Origin: DASWHK01 sp036398215
GTDB taxonomy: Bacteria > Acidobacteriota > UBA890
Length of the DNA: 7,076 nucleotides
Assembly (NCBI GenBank): GCA_036398215.1
Contig: DASWHK010000261.1
Coordinates: 1 to 7,076 of the forward strand
Direction: 5' to 3'
Numbering within the stretch: the stretch's first letter is position 1; every line of letters begins with the position of its first letter. Positions 1-5,420 of the stretch are shown here, piece after piece. The notes under the pieces were generated by a model. It was not told the origin of the DNA, ran no database searches, and saw nothing but the letters and a program-made list of their open reading frames with translations. The translations under genes were made by a program, and so were the position numbers.

Positions 1-1
1 G

Positions 2-595
2 CTCCGCGACGAGCCGCCTCCCCACGTCTACGTCCCCTTGGCGGCATCGCCGGATGGCTGGCTGCGGCTCCTGGCGCGCACGGCGGGGGAATCGCGCCCC
101 GTGGCCGAGCTGCTGCGCGAGGCCGTCCGCGAGGTCGACCCCTTCGTCCCCGTCGAGCGCGTCGTGCCGCTCCGCACGCTGATCACCGAGTCGTTGGAGC
201 AGGAGCGCTTCTACGCGTCGCTGCTCGGCGGCTTCGCGATCACCGCGATCCTGATGGCCGGCGCCGGCATCTTCGGGGTCATGCGCTACGCGGTCGCTCG
301 CCGTACCCGCGAGCTCGGCATTCGCGTCGCCCTCGGCGCCCAGCGCCGCGACCTCCTCGCCATGGTCGTCGGCCGCGGCCTGGGGCTGGCGGCGATCGGC
401 ATCGTCGCCGGCGCCCTCGGCGCCGCGGCCACCACCCGATTGCTGTCCGGGTTCCTCTACGGCCTGTCGCCGCTCGACCCGCTCACCTTCCTGATCGCCG
501 CGATCGCCCTCGTCTGCCTGTCGATGCTCGCCAGCGCCCTGCCGGCCTGGCGCGCCACCCGCGTCGACCCCGTGCTGTCGCTGCGGGCCGAGTGA
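2..595 (+). CDS. ADOP/MacB-type ABC transporter permease, C-terminal part (5' end outside window)
   Basis: This is the last 197 codons of an FtsX/MacB-like membrane permease. The frame is open from base 2, and the first visible residues (LRDEPPPHVYVPLA) read as the end of the extracytoplasmic MacB core domain. The start is therefore upstream of the window, and the TTG at 38 is not a credible start. A C-terminal FtsX domain follows. It has a membrane segment near FAITAILMAGAGIFGVM, then the family signature RRTRELGIRVALGAQRRD, two more hydrophobic segments, and the closing WRATRVDPVLSLRAE, which is typical of ADOP permeases. Such proteins probably couple to a separate ATPase to move substrates or envelope components, but no ATPase gene is visible here. 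The gene converges on a second ADOP permease whose stop lies 14 bp away on the other strand. Family assignment is confident; the substrate is unknown. Confidence 0.92.
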   Translation, partial: LRDEPPPHVYVPLAASPDGWLRLLARTAGESRPVAELLREAVREVDPFVPVERVVPLRTLITESLEQERFYASLLGGFAITAILMAGAGIFGVMRYAVARRTRELGIRVALGAQRRDLLAMVVGRGLGLAAIGIVAGALGAAATTRLLSGFLYGLSPLDPLTFLIAAIALVCLSMLASALPAWRATRVDPVLSLRAE

Positions 596-609
596 TTCGG
601 GGCGGAACG

Positions 610-3327
610 TCAGTCGCTGCGGAGGGCGACGTTCGGATCGACCCGCGAGGCGCGCTCGGCCGAGATGAAGCTCGCGGCGAGGGCGGCGGTGGCCATCAGG
701 ATCGCCACGACGGTGTAGGTCAGCGGATCGGTGGCCTGCACCCCGTACATCCGGTGCTCGAGCAGGCGCGAGGCGCCGAAGGCGAGGGCGAGGCCCAGCG
801 CCGAGCCTGTCACGACCAGGCGGACCCCTTCGGCGAGAACCAGGGCGCGGATGCGGGCGCCGCTGGCGCCGAGCGCGATGCGGATGCCCATCTCCGGCCG
901 CCGCGCGGCAACGAGGTAGGCGATCACGCTGTAGAGCCCGATCGTCGCCAGCAGGAACGCCACGCCGCCGAACAGGGTGAAGATCCCCGTCGCCATGCGC
1001 CATGGTCCGAGCTTGGGGCGCAGCAGCTCGGCCACCGACTGCACCTCGACGAGCTGCAACGCCGGCTCGCCTTCCATCAGGTCGCGGCGGATCGGCGCGG
1101 CAATCTCCGACGGCGGCACGGCCGTGCGTACGAGCAACACGGCGCGAGAGGATGTGCTTACTCGCTCCTGGGCGAGCGGATAGTAGGTGGCGGGTAGCGG
1201 CTCCTCGAGGGGATCGCCGAAGCGCGCGTCGGCCACGACGCCGACGATCCGGGTGCAGCCGTCGCGCTGGGGGATACATCGATCGAGGGCGGAGTTTTCG
1301 CCCCCGAGCATGCCGGCCAGCGTCTCGTTGATGACCATCACCGGCTCCGACTCGGCTCGATCGCCGCGATCGAGCACGCGCCCGGCCCGCAGCGGCAGGC
1401 CGAGGGTCCGGAAGTACTCGGGGCCGACGCGCAGGTAGACGGCAGCCACAATCGCCTCCGGCGGCAGCCCCCAGGATTCGTTCGCGAGGCGCTGCATGCC
1501 CGGGCGCCCGTAGGGCGCATCGCGCGCCAGCGCCGCCGACACGACACCGGGAATGGCCCGAAGCACCTCGATCCCAGCCTCCTGCGCGGCGCGGACCCGC
1601 TCCGGCGGCGTGCCGCGCTGGAAACCCGTCGAGACCACCAGCAGGCGGTCGAAGTCGAAGCCTTCGTCGATCGCCGTCACGTTGCGCAGGCTGCGAACGA
1701 ACAAGCCCGCGTTTACCAGCAGCATGATCGACAGCGCCACCTGCGCCACGGTGAGCGCCGCCCGCAGGCGGGAGCGGTCATACGTCGCCCGCGGCGTCGC
1801 CGCCTTCAGCTCGGTCTCGACGTTCGCTCGGGAGAGCCGGGCCGCCGGCAGCAGGCCGATCAGCACGCTGGTCGCCATGGCCACGGTCAAGGAAAACCCG
1901 AGGACGCGCGTATCGATCAGCGGATCGAGCGGCGGCAGGTCGAACAGTCGTAGCAGCCTCGCGCTCGACAGGCTCAGCAGCAAGCCGGCACCGCCTCCCA
2001 GAGCAGCCAGCACGAGGCTCTCGGTGAGCAGGAGCTGGACGATCCGGCCGCGTGACGCGCCGATCGCCGCGCGGATGGCGAGCTCTCGCCGGCGGCCGGC
2101 GCCGCGCGCCAGCAGGAGGTTCGACACGTTGGCGCAGGCGATCAACAGCACCACCGCGGTCACGCCGAGGATCCAGACGGGCACCGGGCTGGTGGGCCCG
2201 ACGCTGATGCGATCGACCCCGGCGAAGCGGTCGGTCACCGGGATGAGATCGACCTGCCCCGGCTCGGAGTCGAGCGGCCCCGGATACTCGCGAACCAGCT
2301 CCGCCAGGACCTCGGTGGCCCGCGTCGCCACCGCCTCCGGCAGTACGCCCGGCTCGGGCCGCGCCACCATCCACAGCCAGTAGCTGTTGCGCGCCTCGAG
2401 CTGTTCTCGGGAGGTGACGCCGGTGGTCGTGTTGATCGGCAGGAAGAGGTCCACCGCGTCCAGGTCAACGCCCTTGAAGTGCGCCGGCGCCACGCCGACG
2501 ATCGTGAGCGTCACCGCCGACGCCAGGATGGTCCGACCGATGACGTCCGGATCGGCGCCGAGCTCGCGCCGCCAGAAATCATGGCCGACCACCACGACGG
2601 GCCCCGCGGCGATTGCGTCCCCCAGCGACCAGAACCGCCCCAGCTCGAGCTCGGAGATCTCGTCCCCTGGCGACCAGAATCGCCCCAGCCCGGGATCGGC
2701 CTGCAAGGTGGTGAAGTAGTTGTCCGAAACTGCCAGGGCCCTGAGCTCGCGGGCTTCGGTGCCCTGCCCGTAGATCACCGTGCTCATGCTGTAGGCGGCG
2801 ACCTCGGCCAATGGGCGGGTGCGATCGCGGAGCGCCGCGAACTCCGGATACGTGGCCCAGGCCGCGCGCCACGACTGCTGGACGTCGGGATCCGGCGGCA
2901 GAGGAGAAAGGCGGAGCCGGTACAGACTGTCGGGATCGCCGACGCCGGCGGGCGGCCGGTAGAGCAGCGCATCGACCACGCCGAAGGCCGCCGCGTTGGC
3001 GCCGATCCCCAGCGCCAGCGTCAGGACCGCCGCGAGCGTGAACCCCTTGCTGCGGGCGAGCCCGCGGGCGGCGTAGCGGAGGTCGTTCCACAGGCGCTCC
3101 GGCTGCCGCATCCCGCGCACGTCGCGATGCTCCTCGCGGCAGCGCTCGATGCTCCCGAAGGCGAGCCTGGCCCGGCGGCGCGCCTCCTCCGGGGCGAGCC
3201 CCTGGCGCAGGTACTTCTCCGTCTCCATCTCGAGATGCCAGCGCAGCTCCTCGTCGAGCTCCCGCTCGACCGCCCCGCGCCGCAGCCAGGCACGCAGGCG
3301 CGCCCGCGCCCCCTTGAGCCGGCTCAC
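610..3327 (-). CDS. ADOP family (acidobacterial duplicated orphan permease) FtsX/MacB-type permease, complete
   Basis: This 905-residue membrane protein has full ADOP architecture. A cytoplasmic prefix (about 1-85) contains ERELDEELRWHLEMETEKYL and the GLAPEEARRRARLAFGS motif. A first membrane helix (about 95-118) precedes the first MacB core domain. FtsX domain 1 (about 380-505) has RRRELAIRAAIGASRGRI, a further helix lies near 522-546, a second core domain spans about 550-770, and FtsX domain 2 (about 780-900) has RRPEMGIRIALGASGARI. The protein ends in ASRVDPNVALRSD. The start is GTG, with a weak purine-rich stretch upstream, and no later start preserves the prefix domain. ADOPs are named for lacking an adjacent ATPase, and none is seen here. 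The gene lies 85 bp downstream of padR on the same strand, so PadR probably controls it. Residues 214-228 and 229-243 are an in-frame duplication (LGRFWSPGDE / LGRFWSLGDA). The substrate is unknown. Confidence 0.95.
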   Translation of the reverse strand: MSRLKGARARLRAWLRRGAVERELDEELRWHLEMETEKYLRQGLAPEEARRRARLAFGSIERCREEHRDVRGMRQPERLWNDLRYAARGLARSKGFTLAAVLTLALGIGANAAAFGVVDALLYRPPAGVGDPDSLYRLRLSPLPPDPDVQQSWRAAWATYPEFAALRDRTRPLAEVAAYSMSTVIYGQGTEARELRALAVSDNYFTTLQADPGLGRFWSPGDEISELELGRFWSLGDAIAAGPVVVVGHDFWRRELGADPDVIGRTILASAVTLTIVGVAPAHFKGVDLDAVDLFLPINTTTGVTSREQLEARNSYWLWMVARPEPGVLPEAVATRATEVLAELVREYPGPLDSEPGQVDLIPVTDRFAGVDRISVGPTSPVPVWILGVTAVVLLIACANVSNLLLARGAGRRRELAIRAAIGASRGRIVQLLLTESLVLAALGGGAGLLLSLSSARLLRLFDLPPLDPLIDTRVLGFSLTVAMATSVLIGLLPAARLSRANVETELKAATPRATYDRSRLRAALTVAQVALSIMLLVNAGLFVRSLRNVTAIDEGFDFDRLLVVSTGFQRGTPPERVRAAQEAGIEVLRAIPGVVSAALARDAPYGRPGMQRLANESWGLPPEAIVAAVYLRVGPEYFRTLGLPLRAGRVLDRGDRAESEPVMVINETLAGMLGGENSALDRCIPQRDGCTRIVGVVADARFGDPLEEPLPATYYPLAQERVSTSSRAVLLVRTAVPPSEIAAPIRRDLMEGEPALQLVEVQSVAELLRPKLGPWRMATGIFTLFGGVAFLLATIGLYSVIAYLVAARRPEMGIRIALGASGARIRALVLAEGVRLVVTGSALGLALAFGASRLLEHRMYGVQATDPLTYTVVAILMATAALAASFISAERASRVDPNVALRSD
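2611..2700 (-). repeat. 45-bp in-frame tandem duplication inside the ADOP permease
   Basis: Two adjacent 45-bp units encode residues 214-228 and 229-243 of the permease. The best conserved part is a 29-bp core at 2616-2644 and 2661-2689, matching at 26 of 29 positions by eye. At the protein level LGRFWSPGD is followed by LGRFWSLGD. ADOP and MacB core domains normally have this LGRFF/LGRFW segment once, just before the xPVVVLSxxFW-like motif (here GPVVVVGHDFW). One unit is therefore extra. The reading frame is intact. Confidence 0.9.
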
Positions 3328-3381
3328 CGTTCCACCCCCGGCCGCAAGCGCGACAACGCGGGAAGGGTCGCCGGCCGCACG

Positions 3382-3409
3382 GCCCGGGTCGCTGCTGCTG
3401 CACCCGGGC
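3382..3409 (-). other. Intra-operon GC-rich hairpin between padR and the permease
   Basis: A perfect 8-bp inverted repeat (GCCCGGGT / ACCCGGGC) flanks a 12-nt loop with a CAGCAGCAG core on the mRNA strand. It begins 3 nt after the padR stop codon and ends about 55 nt before the permease start. No T-tract follows, so it does not look like a standard intrinsic terminator. It could be a partial terminator, an mRNA-stability element that sets the ratio of regulator to transporter, or chance in GC-rich DNA. Confidence 0.4.
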
Positions 3410-3412
3410 GGC

Positions 3413-3784
3413 TCATGCCCGCCCCTCAGAGGGATCGGGGACCAGCTCGACGGCGGGATCGAGCACGAGCTCGACGGCGCCGACGTAGCGCCTCCACTGC
3501 GCGGTCTCCACGCCCACGGCCCGCCGCCCGGCCCGCGTGAGCCGGTAGTACTTGGCGCGCCGGTTGTTCTCCGTCACCTGCCACTCGCTCTCGATCCAGC
3601 CCTTTTGCGCGAGCCGCTGCAGCGCCGGGTACAGCGAGCCCTGGTTGACCTCGAGCATCCCCCGCGAGCGCTGCTGCAACCGTTGGCTGATTCCCCAGCC
3701 ATGCATCGGCCCGGCGGCCAGGACCGTGAGGACGAGAAGGTCGAGCGTCCCGCGCAGGACATCGGTGCCGCTGGAGTTCGTCAT
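3413..3784 (-). CDS. PadR family transcriptional regulator
   Basis: This is a 123-residue winged-helix DNA-binding protein. Residues about 8-95 carry the PadR pattern: LRGTLDLLVLTVLAAGPMHG at the start, the GYxI-like position as GWGISQRL, the recognition-helix segment GSLYPALQRLAQKGWIES, and the wing RRAKYYRLTRAGR. The length fits the short PadR class that lacks a large C-terminal dimerisation domain. The ATG start at 3784 has a strong AGGAGG 5 nt upstream. Family members usually repress a nearby transporter gene or operon and their own gene, releasing DNA when a ligand binds. Here the downstream ADOP permease is the obvious target, with an inverted repeat in the promoter region as a possible operator. 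The C-terminus is odd: VELVLDPA (104-111) is directly followed by VELVPDPS (112-119), from a tandem DNA duplication. The ligand cannot be inferred. Confidence 0.95.
   Translation of the reverse strand: MTNSSGTDVLRGTLDLLVLTVLAAGPMHGWGISQRLQQRSRGMLEVNQGSLYPALQRLAQKGWIESEWQVTENNRRAKYYRLTRAGRRAVGVETAQWRRYVGAVELVLDPAVELVPDPSEGRA
3431..3478 (-). repeat. 24-bp tandem duplication at the 3' end of padR
   Basis: Two directly adjacent 24-bp units, 3431-3454 and 3455-3478, match at 21 of 24 positions by eye. Each starts with GGGATCG and ends with AGCTCGACGGC on the + strand. They encode the acidic tail repeats VELVLDPA and VELVPDPS of the PadR protein and keep the frame. The tail lies outside the winged-helix domain, so it is probably tolerated rather than essential. 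Confidence 0.9.
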
Positions 3785-3789
3785 TCGCC

Positions 3790-3795
3790 CCTCCT
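3790..3795 (-). promoter_or_regulatory. Ribosome binding site of padR
   Basis: The bottom strand reads AGGAGG, then GGCGA, then the ATG at 3784. This is a near-consensus Shine-Dalgarno sequence at good spacing and it supports that start for padR. Confidence 0.85.
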
Positions 3796-3806
3796 GTCGA
3801 ATCCCT

Positions 3807-3830
3807 ACAGAAACTAACGGAGCTTCCTGT
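3807..3830. promoter_or_regulatory. Candidate PadR operator (inverted repeat)
   Basis: ACAGAAA, a 10-nt spacer and TTCCTGT form a dyad with one mismatch per 7-bp arm. It overlaps the -10/spacer region of the candidate padR promoter. PadR proteins bind imperfect palindromes of similar span, often over their own promoter, so this is the best operator candidate in the window. Occupancy would explain autorepression of padR and the permease. The assignment rests on position and symmetry only. Confidence 0.4.
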
Positions 3831-3840
3831 CGGAAGTCAA
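3811..3840 (-). promoter_or_regulatory. Candidate sigma-70-type promoter of padR
   Basis: On the bottom strand a good -35 box, TTGACT (3835-3840), is followed 18 nt later by TAGTTT (3811-3816). TAGTTT matches the -10 consensus at only three positions. A slightly different register gives TTAGTT at 17-nt spacing, with a worse match. The stretch is AT-richer than its surroundings and lies 27 bp upstream of the padR start, as a short-leader promoter would. The -35 box is convincing and the -10 is weak. Confidence 0.45.
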
Positions 3841-3978
3841 GAGGAGGTGGGGGGCCGTTCGGGCTACGATGCCGGCACGGTCATGGTGACGCCGGCCACG
3901 CTGTCGATCCTGTTCCCGGTCAGTCGAGCGCCAGGTGCACGCGGAGCGCTCGTTCGACGGCGCCGACCCCCCTACGCC

Positions 3979-3982
3979 GAGG
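3979..3982 (+). promoter_or_regulatory. Ribosome binding site deciding the ATPase start
   Basis: GAGG lies 5 nt upstream of ATG 3988. It is the only in-frame start before the conserved region with a reasonable Shine-Dalgarno at normal spacing. The AGGAGG at 3842-3847 abuts GTG 3847 with no spacer. ATG 3883 and GTG 4063 have poor upstream signals. Confidence 0.55.
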
Positions 3983-3987
3983 CAACT

Positions 3988-5046
3988 ATGCTGCTTCAGG
4001 CGCAGGTGGATCGCCTCGATGCATGCGAAAATAGGAAGCCACTGATCAGGCGAGACTCAAACGTGCCCAAGTTCGTGGTCCCAAACAGCGCAAGCCTGCG
4101 TAATGCGCGCTCGTTTCTGGCGGGCTGCGATCCGTTTGCGGACACCGAGAGACCAGCGGTACTGGAGCTGCACCCCAAATGGATTTACATGGAGCCGTAC
4201 GCGCTCGCGATGATTGCCGCGTGGGGAGGCTGGTGTCGCAGGCACGACCTTCCTGTGACGGTCGAGAACATCGGCAGGCACGCCAACTATGCCGCTCGAA
4301 TGCGTCTGTTTGAGCACCTCGACGTGGACTACGATCCCGGGCTACGTGAGCGCGAAGAAACCGGCCGCTTTCTACCGATTACGAGGGTGCAAAAGCGTTC
4401 GGAGATCGGCAGCGTGATCGGGGATGTCTCGGCACTTCTTCATCTCGATGATGACCCGGAAAGCCTGGCAGCCGTTCAGTATTGCGTCAGCGAGCTACTG
4501 CGGAATGTCCTCGAGCATTCGGGTTCGCCTGAGGGTGCTTTCATCTGCGCGCATCGCTACACGAAGCGTCAGCCACACCGTGTCACAGTAGCGGTTGCAG
4601 ACTGCGGCGATGGAATCGCCGCGCACCTGGGGCGCGCGCATGCTGCCGCACTGGCCGATGATCGCGCCGCCTTGGGATTGGCAATGCGCCCGGGCATCAC
4701 CGGAGCGCTCCCCGGCATGTACGGGACGCCAGACAACGCGGGGGCTGGCCTATTCATCACGAGATCCATGGCCAAGGGGACCGGTGGCTACTTCTTCCTC
4801 CATTCCGGAAAGGCCGCATATCGGCTGCGGAGAACCCCATCGCACGACGAACAGCTCCTCCTGTTCGTGGATGCGTACGACGAGGACAGGCACGATTCCT
4901 GGGTGTTCGACCACGCCTGGTTCGGAACTGTAGTGTCGGTGGAGATCAGGACTGAGCACATTGCAGACTATGAGGGATTTTTTCAATGGATCTTCCGCCA
5001 GATCCCAGGACGTCGCGTACAAGAACGCAGGATACGGTTCACATGA
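3988..5046 (+). CDS. STAS-like domain fused to GHKL (histidine-kinase-like) ATPase; putative switch kinase
   Basis: From ATG 3988 this is a 352-residue soluble protein with no signal peptide or membrane segment. Residues about 28-115 look like a STAS fold: AVLELHPKWIYMEPYALAMIAAW, then a helix, PVTVENI, and the closing MRLFEHLDV. Residues about 140-320 are a GHKL ATP-binding domain. The N box is SELLRNVLEHS (E169, N173, H177), the G1 box DCGDGI (205-210) and the G2 box NAGAGL (250-255), with a glycine-rich lid between the last two. No H-box for autophosphorylation is seen, so it is not a classical sensor kinase. It resembles SpoIIAB/RsbW-type kinases that act on a STAS partner, and the next gene encodes such a partner, overlapping by ATGA. 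GC is near 57% against 70% in the neighbours. The biological output is unknown. The start could also be GTG 4063 or, less likely, GTG 3847. Confidence 0.82.
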   Translation: MLLQAQVDRLDACENRKPLIRRDSNVPKFVVPNSASLRNARSFLAGCDPFADTERPAVLELHPKWIYMEPYALAMIAAWGGWCRRHDLPVTVENIGRHANYAARMRLFEHLDVDYDPGLREREETGRFLPITRVQKRSEIGSVIGDVSALLHLDDDPESLAAVQYCVSELLRNVLEHSGSPEGAFICAHRYTKRQPHRVTVAVADCGDGIAAHLGRAHAAALADDRAALGLAMRPGITGALPGMYGTPDNAGAGLFITRSMAKGTGGYFFLHSGKAAYRLRRTPSHDEQLLLFVDAYDEDRHDSWVFDHAWFGTVVSVEIRTEHIADYEGFFQWIFRQIPGRRVQERRIRFT

Positions 5047-5354
5047 GCGAAGAGATCAAGTTATGGCCGGGCGCCAACGGATTTCTCGAGGACAAGGATC
5101 TCGCCAGGTCAATCAGGCAGGAGAAGATTCTTCCTGCATTGGATCGCGGGGAATCCGTCGTATTGGATTTCGCAAAGGTCAACTACGCGACGCAATCCTT
5201 CGTCCACGCGCTGATCGGTGAGGCCCTCCACAAGCACCGTGATGCGGCACTTGGGCTATTGGAGTTCAAGAACTGCTCGCCGCAGCTGCGAAGCTTGGTG
5301 GAACTCGTCGTGGACTACTCGCTTGGTGGGTTCGCGACAGAGCAGGCCGTCTGA
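5043..5354 (+). CDS. Stand-alone STAS-like protein (resembles DUF4325)
   Basis: This is a 103-residue protein starting at the ATG that overlaps the ATPase stop codon (ATGA), a sign of translational coupling. AGGA lies 10 nt upstream. Its core is SVVLDFAKVNYATQSFVHAL (38-57), followed by a helix, ALGLLEFKNC (69-78) and a C-terminal helix. It fits the STAS-like family DUF4325, whose hallmark is a VxLDFxxVxxxTxSF segment and which I recall occurring beside ATP-binding proteins. In anti-anti-sigma factors the serine after the equivalent strand is phosphorylated by the GHKL partner. S51, or T49, is the matching candidate here. The likely role is a phosphorylation-controlled binding partner of the ATPase, but its target is unknown. 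Its low GC matches the ATPase and not the next gene. A longer start at 4986 would lie inside the ATPase gene and is not needed. Confidence 0.8.
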   Translation: MSEEIKLWPGANGFLEDKDLARSIRQEKILPALDRGESVVLDFAKVNYATQSFVHALIGEALHKHRDAALGLLEFKNCSPQLRSLVELVVDYSLGGFATEQAV

Positions 5355-5366
5355 CACACGAGGCGC

Positions 5367-5382
5367 GCGCCGCCAACGGCGC
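5367..5382 (+). other. Small GC hairpin after the ATPase/STAS module
   Basis: GCGCCG and CGGCGC form a perfect 6-bp stem around CCAA, 12 nt after the STAS-like stop codon and in the 66-bp gap before the oxidoreductase. No T-tract follows. It might attenuate readthrough into the next gene, but chance is plausible in such GC-rich DNA. Confidence 0.25.
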
Positions 5383-5420
5383 TGGGAGACCATGCTAGAG
5401 CGCAGGTCGCCTGTCGAGCC

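Larger units (their letters stand above)
3785..3987. other. Divergent intergenic region between padR and the ATPase/STAS module
   Basis: This 203-bp gap is the longest gene-free stretch in the window. Its left end holds the padR ribosome binding site, promoter candidate and dyad. From about 3841 it is GC-rich. The + strand stays open in the ATPase frame from a GTG at 3847, but the reading is poor protein (arginine/proline rich) and its start lacks a spaced Shine-Dalgarno, so I treat it as non-coding. On the - strand a short open stretch ending at TAG 3864-3866 reads LTGNRIDSVAGVTMTVPAS. It could be the relic of a gene end, but I recognise nothing in it. I found no convincing promoter for the rightward genes. 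Confidence 0.5.

Noticed and set aside
596..609. Bidirectional terminator between the convergent permeases
   Set aside because: The 14-bp gap holds no inverted repeat or T-tract that I can see.
1553..2383. + strand open frame of 276 codons opposite the permease
   Set aside because: It is rich in Ser and Arg, as expected from reading a GC-rich gene backwards, and has no domain or ribosome binding site support.
2479..3540. Long + strand open frame opposite the permease and padR
   Set aside because: It crosses two real genes on the other strand and is low-complexity. It is an antisense shadow.
3864..3968. Short - strand open stretch ending in LTGNRIDSVAGVTMTVPAS
   Set aside because: It looks like a protein C-terminus but has only about 35 codons, no start and no recognisable family. 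It is mentioned as a possible relic in the intergenic entry, not called a gene.
3847..3987. N-terminal extension of the ATPase from GTG 3847 (or ATG 3883)
   Set aside because: The in-frame translation is arginine/proline rich with no family resemblance. AGGAGG abuts the GTG with no spacer. ATG 3988 has GAGG at 5 nt, and the base composition shifts close to that point.
3841..5400. Attachment sites or terminal repeats bounding the low-GC module
   Set aside because: Comparing the sequences near 3841-3987 with 5355-5420 showed only short GC-rich similarities of the kind expected by chance. There is no integrase, transposase or target duplication.
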